Shown piece by piece: positions 6,946-16,307 of a stretch of DNA of 42,267 bases. This stretch comes from Anaerolineae bacterium (lineage in GTDB: Bacteria > Chloroflexota > Anaerolineae > Fen-1058), in NCBI GenBank assembly GCA_003154115.1, contig PMCF01000237.1, positions 1 to 42,267 of the forward strand, read 5' to 3'. Under the pieces are notes generated by a model. That model saw only the letters and a program-made list of their open reading frames with translations. It was not told the DNA's origin and ran no database searches. Numbering within the stretch: position 1 is the first letter of the stretch; every line of letters begins with the position of its first letter. The position numbers and the translations under genes were made by a program.

Positions 6946-8007
6946 CTACCTACCCATCAAGCGCTTCAAGTTCTCCGGGTCAGCCGCATTGGCGAGGGCT
7001 TCGTCAAGGGTAATCGCCTGATCACGGTAGAGATCGCGCAGGCTCTGATCCATCGTTTGCATGCCATATTCGCTGCCGGTCTGGATGACGTTCATCATCT
7101 GCGGCGTCTTGTTTTCGCGAATGAGGTTGCGAATCGCCGGTGTGCCGATCATGATTTCGCAAGCGGCCGTGCGGCCATGACCGTCCGCGCGCAGCACCAG
7201 TCGCTGTGTGATCACGCCGCTCAGTGTCATTCCCAACTGCACGCGGACCTGGGCCTGTTGATGCGGCGGGAACACATCGACGATGCGATCGATCGCTTCC
7301 GGCGCGCTGGGCGTGTGCAGCGTTGCCAGCACCAGGTGACCGGTCTCGGCCGCCGTCAATGTCGCGGCGATCGTTTCCAAGTCGCGCATCTCGCCAACCA
7401 TGATCACGTCCGGATCCTGGCGCAGCGCGTGCTTCAGCGCCGATGCAAACGAACGCGCGTCGCGGCCCACTTCGCGCTGGGTGATCACACTGCTGTGATC
7501 CGTAAACACATACTCGACCGGGTCCTCAACCGTCACGATGCGACGATAGACCGACGTGTTGAGGTGATTGATCATGGCTGCCAGCGTCGTGGACTTGCCG
7601 CAGCCGGTCGGGCCGGTGACCAGCACCAGTCCGCGTGACGCCGAAGCCAGACGTGAGCAGACCGTCGGTAGTCCCAATTCGTCCAACGTGGGCGCTTGCA
7701 TGCGAATGTTGCGGAGCGTGAAGTACAGGCTGCCCAACTGATAGCCCGCGTTGACGCGGAAGCGCGCCACGCCGCGTAATTCATACGCCCAGTCGAGTTC
7801 CAGGTCGCGTTCCAAAACCACGCGTTGATCATCCTCTGTCAACGTCACCAGGACCTCATGCAATGTCGAAGATTCCATTTTCGGCCAGTCGGGTTGCTCG
7901 ATGAGCTGGCCGTGGATGCGGAGTACCGGCGGCCGATCGGCCTTGAGATGCAAGTCGGACGCACCACGCTCTACGACAAGCCGCAGCAACTTCTCAAGTT
8001 CAATCAT
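6946..8007 (-). CDS. pilT: Type IV pilus retraction ATPase PilT
   Basis: 353 residues, the usual PilT length. This hexameric motor depolymerises the pilus at the inner membrane base and drives twitching. Walker A is GPTGCGKST at 132-140; the Asp box ITVEDPVEY-type, Walker B (DPDVIMVGEMRD) and the His box follow. The C-terminal motif AIRNLIRENK is specific to the PilT branch. It is the last gene of the minus-strand pilus block, 32 bases after the peptidase gene. Confidence 0.96.
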   Translation of the reverse strand: MIELEKLLRLVVERGASDLHLKADRPPVLRIHGQLIEQPDWPKMESSTLHEVLVTLTEDDQRVVLERDLELDWAYELRGVARFRVNAGYQLGSLYFTLRNIRMQAPTLDELGLPTVCSRLASASRGLVLVTGPTGCGKSTTLAAMINHLNTSVYRRIVTVEDPVEYVFTDHSSVITQREVGRDARSFASALKHALRQDPDVIMVGEMRDLETIAATLTAAETGHLVLATLHTPSAPEAIDRIVDVFPPHQQAQVRVQLGMTLSGVITQRLVLRADGHGRTAACEIMIGTPAIRNLIRENKTPQMMNVIQTGSEYGMQTMDQSLRDLYRDQAITLDEALANAADPENLKRLMGR

Positions 8008-8039
8008 GAATGGACCTCTCGCTGTCTGGCGGTTCGGAT

Positions 8040-8819
8040 CTAACCACCATGCAACATGCGCGACAATGCTTCAAAAGCGCGAACGGCCGTCTCACTGCCG
8101 ATCAGCATGATGAACGCTCCGCCGACCGCCAGAAACGGTCCCAGCGCGATCGTCTGACCGCGCTGCTTGCGGCGGGTCGCCAGCAACACTCCGCCGACGA
8201 TGCCGCCCGATACAAAAGCCACGAACAACGCAAAGGGCAGGCCATTCAGGCCGACGACGAGTCCGATAAAGCCGGCAAGTTTCGCGTCACCCCAGCCCAT
8301 GCCGCCGGGCACCAGCCAGATAATCAACGCGATAAGACCCGCGCCGATCGCGCCGCCCAGTAGATGCGCCGGCAGAGCCGATACCTCCGTGATCACCACG
8401 CCCATGACGGCCACCGCGATGGCCGGATAGATCACCACGTCAAGGATGAGTTGATGCTCGATGTCGGTCACTGTCACCGTAATGAAGACAATCAGATACA
8501 GGCTGATCAAAATCATGCGCAGCCAACCCGCCACATCCGCTGGCGCGATTTGCGCCGCAACGCAAGCAAAGAGCGCACCGGTCAGCAGTTCGACCCAGAA
8601 GACACGCGGCCCAATCGACGCGCCACAGGTGCGACAGCGTCCGCGTAAGGCGAGATAACTGATGACGGGGATCAGATCGAGCGCGGTCAAGCGTCGTCCG
8701 CACGCGCCGCAGTGCGAGAGCGGCGTCGCAATGGATCGGGAGGCGGGCAATCGATCAGCGACGACGTTGATGAAGCTGCCAATCGAAACACCCAGTAACA
8801 GCCAGAAAAGAATCAACAT
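8040..8819 (-). CDS. pilD: Prepilin leader peptidase / N-methyltransferase
   Basis: 259 residues, polytopic membrane protein of the type IV aspartyl peptidase family. It cuts pilin leaders after Gly and methylates the new N-terminus. The cytoplasmic zinc site typical of bifunctional enzymes is present as C37, C40, C62 and C65. The catalytic aspartates fit D119 (VTDIEHQLI) and D178 (GMGWGDAKL, the GxGD motif). Substrates are in the same locus (pilin at 24173 and the minor pilins at 16.3-17.2 kb). Confidence 0.95.
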   Translation of the reverse strand: MLILFWLLLGVSIGSFINVVADRLPASRSIATPLSHCGACGRRLTALDLIPVISYLALRGRCRTCGASIGPRVFWVELLTGALFACVAAQIAPADVAGWLRMILISLYLIVFITVTVTDIEHQLILDVVIYPAIAVAVMGVVITEVSALPAHLLGGAIGAGLIALIIWLVPGGMGWGDAKLAGFIGLVVGLNGLPFALFVAFVSGGIVGGVLLATRRKQRGQTIALGPFLAVGGAFIMLIGSETAVRAFEALSRMLHGG

Positions 8820-8847
8820 GATGGAAGTCGATTAGCCTCTTGGTTTT

Positions 8848-8938
8848 GTAGTCGAGTAGTCGGGTAATTCTCTCTTTCGCAGAGCCGTAGCTGGTGGGGA
8901 AACTACGTGACTACCAGACGATTGGACGATGCGACTAC
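8848..8938. repeat. TAGTC-word repeat between pilD and pilN
   Basis: GTAGTCGAGTAGTCGGGTAA at 8848-8867 is followed at 8901-8938 by a stretch of GACTAC words in opposite orientation, so the segment can fold on itself. It belongs to the same word family as the insert in the cobalamin riboswitch at 33273-33354. It fills the 115-base gap between two operon genes. Confidence 0.6.
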
Positions 8939-9504
8939 TGAGCCATTTCGATCACGAACTGCACATCGGGCGCGAGGCCGCGCGCATCAACATTTACCAT
9001 CGAGACGATGCGGACACGCCACTGAGCAGCCGGCACGTTTTGCAGCGCGCGAGCGTAATCAAGCACGATGGCTTGACTGCCAGCCTCACCACTTACGGCG
9101 TATCGACTGCCGCTCTGCGTGAGGGATATAAGCGTCACCCCCGGAACCACCACCTGAATCGCGATGGCTAACCCGGCCGCGCGTGAAGGCTGCCCGGCGC
9201 CAAGACTCTGTGATTCAGCTCGCAAGCGCGCCGTTTCGGCCCGCAGACCATCGATCTGTTGTTGCAGCGCGGTCAGATCAACTTTATCGGTCGGCGGCTT
9301 GGCCAGCTCCGCTTTGAGCAGGGCGAATTGATCTTCTTGTTCTATCGTCTGCGCCTGCACCCCGTTCAACGTGAGCAGCAGCACGCCCAGCACAGCGAGC
9401 AAAACCACCACACCCAAGGCAGGCAGCATCTGCTGGCGCGAGATAGCCTGCCGTCGATACTGCGACGGCAAGATATTAATGTCAATCATCTGAACCTGGG
9501 CCAT
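8935..9504 (-). CDS. pilN: PilN-like pilus assembly protein
   Basis: 189 residues. The short cytoplasmic start has the PilN signature INILP (MAQVQMIDINILPSQYRR), followed by one membrane helix at about 25-50, a coiled-coil segment and a ferredoxin-like periplasmic-side domain. PilN links the actin-like PilM to the trans-membrane alignment complex. The ATG at 9504 with GGAGA just upstream is preferred over the TTG five codons earlier. It follows pilM by 46 bases. Confidence 0.85.
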   Translation of the reverse strand: MAQVQMIDINILPSQYRRQAISRQQMLPALGVVVLLAVLGVLLLTLNGVQAQTIEQEDQFALLKAELAKPPTDKVDLTALQQQIDGLRAETARLRAESQSLGAGQPSRAAGLAIAIQVVVPGVTLISLTQSGSRYAVSGEAGSQAIVLDYARALQNVPAAQWRVRIVSMVNVDARGLAPDVQFVIEMAQ

Positions 9505-9550
9505 ACCTTCTCCTTGCAATCCAGCCAGATCCGATAGGTTTTCAATATCC

Positions 9551-10429
9551 TCAGATCTTCTTAAGCGCCAGCCCGATATTGGTGAGATACAACAGCAAGG
9601 GCAAATCGGCCGGCACAGTCACCAGCAGCGCCGGTTGTACCAACGGCCAACGCGCGCCGATCCTCTGACGCAGAGTGACGTCATCGCCCAGCATCCCCGT
9701 TAGACACACCGCCGGCGACCAGGGCGTTCGCCCGGAAGCCATACTCGATTGATAGAAATCGAGCGCGCGCTGAATCTCCGCCGCCAGCGCATCCGCTTGT
9801 TCGGCGGAGGTGCGCAAGGCAGGCGGCGTGCCAAGCGAACGCACGATGAGCGGCACGCCGTCGCGCACAAGGATCACGTCCTGCGTCGCAGCTTCGGCGT
9901 CGGCGATCAGCACATCGGGCAAATTGACGGCCCGTACCAGCGCCAACGGTTTGAGATCCATCGCTACCGGCTGCACGCCAGCCGCGTGCAGCCCGACCAG
10001 GCAGGTATCGATCGTTTCGCGCGGGATGCCCAGCGTAAAGGCTTGCTTGCGTGGCAGCGTACCATTTTCTAGCAGCTGCCACGCCAAGTACAGCTCATCG
10101 ATCGGCAGCGGCAGTTCGCGGCGAGCCTCTCGGCGCACGGTCTCTTCGAGCAGCTTGGGTTCGACCGGCGGCAGGTTGAGGATGCGCACGAGCGAGCGCT
10201 GGCCGCTGAGACCCACCACCGTTGACTGACGCGCCGCGTTGCGCCGCTCAAACAACTTGTTCAAGGCGCGGCCCAGTTCTGCGGGCTGAGCCACCTGCCC
10301 GTTACGCAGCGTGCCATCGGGCAACGCGATGCTGTCCCAGCGCAAAATGCGGCCACCGTTCATCACCAATAACCGCGCTTCGGTGGCTTCGATATTCAGG
10401 GTAACCGTTTCACGTTTGAGTAAACTCAT
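9551..10429 (-). CDS. pilM: PilM-like actin-fold pilus assembly protein
   Basis: 292 residues. The N-terminus (TVTLNIEATEARLLVMNGGRI) matches the phosphate-1 region of the PilM/FtsA actin fold. The segment VVGLSGQRSLVRILNLPPVE, then an acidic/basic helix of the type EETVRREARRELPLP, are typical of PilM. It is cytoplasmic and recruits PilN. It lies 6 bases after the PilO-like gene, so the usual M-N-O order is changed to O-M-N. Confidence 0.85.
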   Translation of the reverse strand: MSLLKRETVTLNIEATEARLLVMNGGRILRWDSIALPDGTLRNGQVAQPAELGRALNKLFERRNAARQSTVVGLSGQRSLVRILNLPPVEPKLLEETVRREARRELPLPIDELYLAWQLLENGTLPRKQAFTLGIPRETIDTCLVGLHAAGVQPVAMDLKPLALVRAVNLPDVLIADAEAATQDVILVRDGVPLIVRSLGTPPALRTSAEQADALAAEIQRALDFYQSSMASGRTPWSPAVCLTGMLGDDVTLRQRIGARWPLVQPALLVTVPADLPLLLYLTNIGLALKKI

Positions 10430-10435
10430 CGTCGG

Positions 10436-11797
10436 CTAATAACCTCGCCGCCAATCCAGTTCGATCTGATTCGAACCACAATCGGCCTGTGAGTCGACTT
10501 CGGTCACCGCCGAAACACTGCTGCCATTCTGCCGCAGCTCTACTTGCCAGCGCTCTTCGCGCGGATGATTGTCGAGATAGATTTCGTATTCGCCGCTGGC
10601 GCTCGTCGTGGTTTTGACGCCGTCAAAACCGGGCGCTGTGATCTTAACCGTCAACCCGGCCACGGGATAGTTGCTGGCCGTCGAGACACGGCCAAAGAAG
10701 CCAAACCAATTGCAGCCTAGCCGCGGATAGCGAGTGTTGCCGGTGGCGACTAGATTGAGCACGTAATACGGCCACGGGGTCGGCCCGATGGTGGGCGTGG
10801 GCGATGGCGTCGGGGTCCGTGTGGGCGACGGCGTGGGCGTTATGGTTGGCGTAGGGGTCGGCGTCAACACGACGAGCAAGCGCAGCTGGGTGTCGGCGGC
10901 CTCATTGGCAGGATCGATCTCAAGCACGGCCCGCCAATCGGCGCCGGCCTGATCATATTGCCCGGCGTCGAAGCGACGCTGGCCGTCGTTGAGATAGGCC
11001 TCGATCAGCATCGGCTCGATCGACGGGTCGGTCGAGCCGAGCTGCTTGAGCGCCAGCAGCAGACTGATCGAATAGGCCCAGTCGTCTTGCTGGCGGGCTT
11101 GCTCCAGCAGTTTCTTGATCTGATCGATCCGCGCTTGTTGCGAAATAGGGGTGCGCGGCGCGACCGGCGTGGTGCCGGCTCCAGCCAATCGAACGCGCAC
11201 GATGATGACCAGTGAGGTCCGATACAGCGGCGGATCGATCGTGGGTGTGGGCGACGAGATGGCATGGAGCGTCGGCAAAGGCGTCAGTGTCGCAACCGGT
11301 GTCGGCAAGGCCTGAATGGTGATCTGATCCAGATTCAATGTACCGACCGGCCCCTTCTCAACCTGGGTGAGAAAAGCCGAGACATTATCCAGCTCGCCTT
11401 CAGCCGCGACATCGTAGGCAAAGATCAGATAGCTGCTGGAACCCACCGTCGACGAAACCGGCTCGCGCGCCTGAATGCTGCGCAGCGTGACGCGGTTCAA
11501 CGCGGCGGTGGCAATGACATGCGCCAACACCTCAGTGCTATCGACTTCAGTGGGGAAGGATAACTGAGCCGCGTTGTAATCTGCTTCGACCGTCACCAAT
11601 TCGGCCTGGCGCGTCTGGACCACCTGCGCGCCGCCGGCTTGTGCAGTGAGCGCCGACCGAACGGGGCCGATCTGATCGGCATAGCCGGATTGCAGTTCGG
11701 TTTGATGCTGAATCTCGCCGATAATCAGGGCGAAGACGACCAGCATTGCCAGGCTGCCGATCACGGCGCCAAGGATCATGACTGTCCGTCTATTCAT
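10436..11797 (-). CDS. PilO-like protein fused to TPR-like, Pro/Thr linker and Ig-like domains
   Basis: 453 residues. The N-terminal 200 residues look like PilO: a short cytoplasmic tail, one membrane helix (about 7-27), a coiled coil and a small domain. Unlike PilO it continues with a Thr/Pro stretch, a helical segment of about 100 residues resembling tetratricopeptide repeats (LNDGQRRFDAGQYDQAGADW), a PTPTPTITPTPSPTRTPTP-type linker, and a C-terminal domain of about 95 residues like carboxypeptidase-regulatory or SdrD-B folds (PVAGLTVKITAPGFDGV...GEYEIYL). The extra parts would lie outside the membrane. Start and end abut neighbours, supporting an intact fusion. The function of the extension is unknown. 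Confidence 0.78.
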   Translation of the reverse strand: MNRRTVMILGAVIGSLAMLVVFALIIGEIQHQTELQSGYADQIGPVRSALTAQAGGAQVVQTRQAELVTVEADYNAAQLSFPTEVDSTEVLAHVIATAALNRVTLRSIQAREPVSSTVGSSSYLIFAYDVAAEGELDNVSAFLTQVEKGPVGTLNLDQITIQALPTPVATLTPLPTLHAISSPTPTIDPPLYRTSLVIIVRVRLAGAGTTPVAPRTPISQQARIDQIKKLLEQARQQDDWAYSISLLLALKQLGSTDPSIEPMLIEAYLNDGQRRFDAGQYDQAGADWRAVLEIDPANEAADTQLRLLVVLTPTPTPTITPTPSPTRTPTPSPTPTIGPTPWPYYVLNLVATGNTRYPRLGCNWFGFFGRVSTASNYPVAGLTVKITAPGFDGVKTTTSASGEYEIYLDNHPREERWQVELRQNGSSVSAVTEVDSQADCGSNQIELDWRRGY

Positions 11798-11872
11798 GGC
11801 TGCCTTTGCCCTTTTCCCCGCTTCTGGGGAGGGCCGCCTGGCGCCTTTGAGCTGCTAAAGGTAAGGTAGCCA

Positions 11873-14800
11873 TCAAGGTAGGAACTCCCACGAAAGAATC
11901 ACAGGTAGGTTATTCACCAGCCGCACCCGCACTCGAATCGTTTGCGATCCGGTCTGGGCGGTGATCAAATACTCGGGCCAACCCAAACAAGCCAGATTGT
12001 CAGCGGCGACGAGGCCGATCGATCCCTGGATGGTCACGCCCGCGCTGTTGCAGGCGGGATTAACGCCGGTTGTCGCCACAAAGGTCAGCGTTGCCGTGCT
12101 ACCCGCTGGAATCGACGGGCGCAGCGGACTATACGACCATGTAATCGTTTGACCGCTGACGTTTATGGCCTCGGGAAAACGAATGACGCTAGTCGCCGTG
12201 GTCGTGACGTATGTAAACCCGACGGGCAGCGTATCCGTGATCTGCTGCACCGGGACGCTAGTTGGCCCGGCATTCGTGATCAGGATTGTGTAAGTCACCC
12301 ACTGGCCCGCGCCCGGAAACGTCGTGGGCATCACGGTTTTACCGATAGAGACCTGACCTGCTACAACCGTTGTGTTGATCGCCGTGGCCGTGGCCGAAAC
12401 GCCCTGCGTGCTGGTCATCGTCACCTTATTGGTTAATGTCGTGCCGCCGTTGACGTGCACCGTGACGACGATCGTGTGGGGACCGTCGGCGCTCAATGCG
12501 CCGATGCTCCAGACATTGTTGCCGCTAGTCGGCGCCGGAACAGCCGAAATGAAGCTCACGTTAGAGTCGTATGTTTCGGTGATCACGACGCCGGTCGCGT
12601 TGCCGCCCACGTTTTGATAATTGATATTGTACGTCAGATTGCTGCCGATTAAAACCGGATCGGGCGCGCCGGATTTCGTCAGCACGAACGAGGGCGGCTG
12701 CGGAATCACCGTCGTTGTGACTGAAGTTGTGACCGGCGGCGTTTGAGCGCTATCGATGGCCACGACATTCGTCAAGACACCCACTGCATTAGGCGTCACA
12801 GAAATAACGATGGTGTTCGATACGCCGGCCCCGACACTGCCAAGATTCCATACGTTGTTGCCTACGCTCGGCGGTGGATTGGCCGACTGATAAATCACGC
12901 CGGCATCATACGTCTCGGTGATGACGACGCCCGTCGCGGTTGTGCCCCCCGTGTTGGCGTAAGTGATGGTGTAGACCAGCGTGTTCCCCATCATCACCGG
13001 ATCGGGGGCGTCTCGTTTGCTGATCGTCATGACCACTGGCGAGATCACGGTAGTCGTGACCGAAGCCGTATTGTTGGCCGTGATCGTCTCGGTGGTGGTC
13101 GTGGTAATCACGGCTTGATTCGTCAAGACGCTGCCGCCCGGCGCCGTGACCGTCGTTGTAAACACAATCTTACCTGATGCTCCCAACGCTAACGTCGGCG
13201 TGAACCAGGCCGGCGGGGTCGTGCCGGTAAGTGTGATCGGCGGCACCGCACTGGTGACACCGCCCCAGGTGACACTCACCGGCAGCGTGTCTGTGATCCG
13301 CACATTCAGTGCAGCGAACGGCCCGATATTCGTATAGGTCAAAGTATACGTCAGAATTCCGCCTGACACTACCGGCGACGGCGCAGCCGCTTTGCTGATT
13401 TGCAGATTGGCAATCGCGGCATCGATGATGATCAGCGTTGCGGGATTGGGTGGGCCGAGCACGGCGTTGCCCGGCGCACTCAGCGTCAAAGTGACGGTTT
13501 CATTCGGCTCGACGATCGGATTGTTCACAATCGTCACTGTAAAGGTTGCCGTGGTTGCGCCCGGAGCAAACGTCAACGTGCCGGTTGAGGTAAGATAGTC
13601 GCTCGGCGCGGTCGCCGTGCCGTTGCTTGTCGCATAATTCACCGTCGCCGGCAGAAGCGAGCGGGCGTCGAGCGTCACGGTCATGATGGCCGTGCCCGCG
13701 TTCTCCATCACCGTGTAAGTGGCGCTGCTGAAACTCACCCGCGGCACGAGCAGCGTCGTCACCACATTGCTCGATCGGATTCCGCTGCCCCATGGAATTT
13801 GGAATGAATTGGTAATTGGCACACCGCGCGGCACCGAGGCATTGGCCGTGACCGCGTAAGTCAGCGTCGTTTGATTGCCGGCCGAGAGATCGGTATTCCA
13901 GGTAATGGCCTGATTGCCGGCGTTATAACTGCACGTGCCCGAGGTACAACTCGGCCCGCTGGCGTAGGTGGTCGAGGGCGGCACCGTATCGCTGATCACG
14001 CCGCCGATCAGCGGCGCAATCCGATCGGGATTGCTGATGACCAGCGTGTACGTCAACAGATCACCTGCCCCGGCCATCGCCGGCGTGACCGTTTTGGTCA
14101 GCGTGAGCGATCGGATTTCGTCAAAGCCAATGTCCCAGGTAGTGCCCAGAGGGCGAGCATCGCCATCGTAATCGTCAGTGGGCAGCCCGACACCGGTGTT
14201 TGTGCCGTCGTCAATGGCCGGCGAACCCTGGCGTAGATGATGCCATTGCGCCAGGTCTCCCGCGCCGAGCAACCACGGATCCGCCTGAAGATCATTCGCG
14301 GCCGGCCCAAGAGTGCCGCCATACAGGGCATAGTTCGCGTCAGCCGGGGCGGTATTGCCCCCAACGTCGTTATAGTCACGCGTGATGCCGGTATTCTGCG
14401 AAAGGTATATGCCGCCGCCCCGGGTTCGCGCCGTGTTGCTGACAATGATGTTGTTGTAGAATGTCACCTGCCACTGAAGACCCAATCCACCGCCTACCCC
14501 GGACGTGTTGCTGACCACCGTGTTATTCACCAAAGTAGGCCGGGTAGTCGCATCTGTGCCGACGCCAAATATCCCGCCGCCAGCGGCGTCTTCCAAATTA
14601 TAGCCGCCGGCCAACGGACAAGCGATATCACACAAGCTCACGTTACCATAGATCAGGTTATTGGAGGCCGTGGCACGGTTGTTCGCGTAAAAGTCAATTC
14701 CTCCACCCTCGGCGAAGGCGATGGGCGTCGTAGGAGTGCCGGGGCTGGTGACTGTATTGTTGTATATCACATTGCCGTCGATGAGTGCGGCGTTGGCGTT

Positions 14801-15892
14801 CAGAGCGAGCCCGATGCCGCCGCCACCAGCCTCGTGCGAGCGGTTCACGTTGCCGCCTATCCAGTTATCGCGGATCACAGTTCCCGTATTGTCCCAGATG
14901 CTAATGCCAGCGCCCTCGGCATAGCTGCTCGAGTTGGACAGCAGCAAGCTATTGGTTGTCACATAACTGTTTTGGATAACGGGCGACCCGGTCCCGCGGA
15001 TAGAAATTCCGCCTCCATAGCCGGGAGTGCCGGGAGTGGTAACCAGATTCTGATAGACGCGAGAGTTGACGATCTGCGGCGAACCTGCGTCAATGGCTAT
15101 CCCGCCGCCATAGACAGTGTTACTCCCTTGAACCACGTTGGTGTAGACAAGCGTGTTGGTGATCAAGGGGTTTCCAGTTTGAATGTAGACGCCTCCTCCA
15201 AAGGCGCTGCCGCTGCCCTGGGAAACAGCAGCGTTTTGGAAAATCTGACAGCCTTGAATGGTCGGCGTCCCGGCCACGATATAGAGGCCCGCCCCCAGTG
15301 AATTGCCATTCACCGAAGAGGTCGTGTTGCTGTAAATCTGTGTGTTTGAAATCAGCGGGGAACCCAGCTGGATCGTCAGTCCCGCGCCAGAGGCGGCGGT
15401 GTTCCCGCCGGTTTGCTCGAGATTGTAGCGCAGCGTGCTGTTAGAGATGGTGATCGGATTGGCCGTATTGAGTGCGACAGCCTGTTGGGCGTATTGAACT
15501 GTTGCCGCATTGAGGTAGCCGGTGCTGCCGGCCGCATAGAGGATGCCCTGCCATGCGCCGGGGATGGCAGAGGAATCTGTAAAAGTGATGGGGCCATCGC
15601 TGTGCAAGTTCCCATTAATGGTGAACAAGCGGTTCCCGACAACGCGAACGGTCGTGTTGGGAGCGACGGTGATGATCACGCCTGCGTTGATGACTACATT
15701 TGATGTGGCTGTGATTATCCCCGGCCCCCACGTGCCAGAGGTCGTCTGGGGAGAGACGATAGTGCTGCCGTTCGGCTGATTCTGGCGCAAGGGCGCGCCC
15801 AACGCGATCTGCGGCTGAAGGCCGGCAAACATCCAGACCAACGCGAATAGCACGCCGCAAACCGAGAAAGCCAACACACCCAGCTTACGCAT
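11873..15892 (-). CDS. Giant secreted beta-helix / DUF11 / Calx-beta surface protein, candidate adhesin
   Basis: 1339 residues with a signal peptide (hydrophobic core about 5-30). Residues about 80-560 are a right-handed parallel beta-helix with many GGG-I turns (GAGLTIQLGSPLISNTQIYSN and relatives). The rest consists of five DUF11-like repeats, each opening with a 'K...P.P....G..LTYTI.Y.N' pattern, and one Calx-beta-like domain (VSFSSATYTVMENAGTA) after the first of them. No LPXTG motif or C-terminal anchor is visible. It sits inside the pilus operon between a PilX-like minor pilin and the PilO-like gene, where other systems carry PilY1-type tip proteins. A pilus-associated adhesin is therefore a reasonable inference, but there is no sequence link to PilY1. 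Confidence 0.85.
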   Translation of the reverse strand: MRKLGVLAFSVCGVLFALVWMFAGLQPQIALGAPLRQNQPNGSTIVSPQTTSGTWGPGIITATSNVVINAGVIITVAPNTTVRVVGNRLFTINGNLHSDGPITFTDSSAIPGAWQGILYAAGSTGYLNAATVQYAQQAVALNTANPITISNSTLRYNLEQTGGNTAASGAGLTIQLGSPLISNTQIYSNTTSSVNGNSLGAGLYIVAGTPTIQGCQIFQNAAVSQGSGSAFGGGVYIQTGNPLITNTLVYTNVVQGSNTVYGGGIAIDAGSPQIVNSRVYQNLVTTPGTPGYGGGISIRGTGSPVIQNSYVTTNSLLLSNSSSYAEGAGISIWDNTGTVIRDNWIGGNVNRSHEAGGGGIGLALNANAALIDGNVIYNNTVTSPGTPTTPIAFAEGGGIDFYANNRATASNNLIYGNVSLCDIACPLAGGYNLEDAAGGGIFGVGTDATTRPTLVNNTVVSNTSGVGGGLGLQWQVTFYNNIIVSNTARTRGGGIYLSQNTGITRDYNDVGGNTAPADANYALYGGTLGPAANDLQADPWLLGAGDLAQWHHLRQGSPAIDDGTNTGVGLPTDDYDGDARPLGTTWDIGFDEIRSLTLTKTVTPAMAGAGDLLTYTLVISNPDRIAPLIGGVISDTVPPSTTYASGPSCTSGTCSYNAGNQAITWNTDLSAGNQTTLTYAVTANASVPRGVPITNSFQIPWGSGIRSSNVVTTLLVPRVSFSSATYTVMENAGTAIMTVTLDARSLLPATVNYATSNGTATAPSDYLTSTGTLTFAPGATTATFTVTIVNNPIVEPNETVTLTLSAPGNAVLGPPNPATLIIIDAAIANLQISKAAAPSPVVSGGILTYTLTYTNIGPFAALNVRITDTLPVSVTWGGVTSAVPPITLTGTTPPAWFTPTLALGASGKIVFTTTVTAPGGSVLTNQAVITTTTTETITANNTASVTTTVISPVVMTISKRDAPDPVMMGNTLVYTITYANTGGTTATGVVITETYDAGVIYQSANPPPSVGNNVWNLGSVGAGVSNTIVISVTPNAVGVLTNVVAIDSAQTPPVTTSVTTTVIPQPPSFVLTKSGAPDPVLIGSNLTYNINYQNVGGNATGVVITETYDSNVSFISAVPAPTSGNNVWSIGALSADGPHTIVVTVHVNGGTTLTNKVTMTSTQGVSATATAINTTVVAGQVSIGKTVMPTTFPGAGQWVTYTILITNAGPTSVPVQQITDTLPVGFTYVTTTATSVIRFPEAINVSGQTITWSYSPLRPSIPAGSTATLTFVATTGVNPACNSAGVTIQGSIGLVAADNLACLGWPEYLITAQTGSQTIRVRVRLVNNLPVILSWEFLP

Positions 15893-15919
15893 CGTTTATC
15901 GAATCACCCCATCGACTGA

Positions 15920-16252
15920 TCACGGCGACGGCGTCGTGCGCGTGATGATGATCGTCACCGTGAGATTGTTGATCTGAGTCTGTGTTATCACCGAAGAACC
16001 GATCGTCGTCAGCGTCTGAGTCAAGCCGCCATATTGCAGCCACCACAGGCCGCGTTCGATCCCGGCATCGGACGAATAGCGCTGCGTCGTCTGATTGATC
16101 GCCGACGTGGTCGCACGCTGGCTGGTGCTGGCAAAATACAGAAAGCCCGACACCAACACCACGCCCAACAGCAGCGCCAGCAGGACCAGCACCAGCGCCT
16201 GGCCGCTCTCGGAATTTCTGATTTCTGATTTTTGATTGCTGATTGCTGACAT
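15920..16252 (-). CDS. PilX-like minor pilin component
   Basis: 110 residues. The start has a polar stretch, then SGQALVLVLLALLLGVVLVS, the N-terminal hydrophobic helix typical of PilX-type proteins, which lack Glu5. The globular part is very short. ATG 16252 is used; a GTG three codons earlier is possible and neither has a clear ribosome site. The first ~15 codons (SAISNQKSEIRNSES) come from the 'TTTCTGATTTCTGATT' word repeat found in spacers elsewhere in this window, so the leader appears to be made from repeat DNA. Confidence 0.7.
   Translation of the reverse strand: MSAISNQKSEIRNSESGQALVLVLLALLLGVVLVSGFLYFASTSQRATTSAINQTTQRYSSDAGIERGLWWLQYGGLTQTLTTIGSSVITQTQINNLTVTIIITRTTPSP
16216..16252. 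repeat. CTGATT-word repeat forming the PilX-like leader
   Basis: Tandem words TTCTGATTTCTGATTTTTGATTGCTGATTGCTGA lie over the start of the PilX-like gene. Related word runs occur at 18717-18735, 21660-21706 and 35533-35563, all in spacers or gene ends. Confidence 0.6.
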
Positions 16253-16307
16253 AGTCACCACGACACCATTGTTGACGACTAACGATTGACCACTAACTAC
16301 CGATCGC

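Noticed and set aside
10780-10870. Tandem DNA repeat in the PilO-like gene
   Set aside because: It is simply codons for the Pro/Thr linker and not an independent element.
14237-15301. 354-codon plus-strand frame in the giant surface protein gene
   Set aside because: Antisense to the beta-helix region, whose repeats make the minus-strand reading certain.
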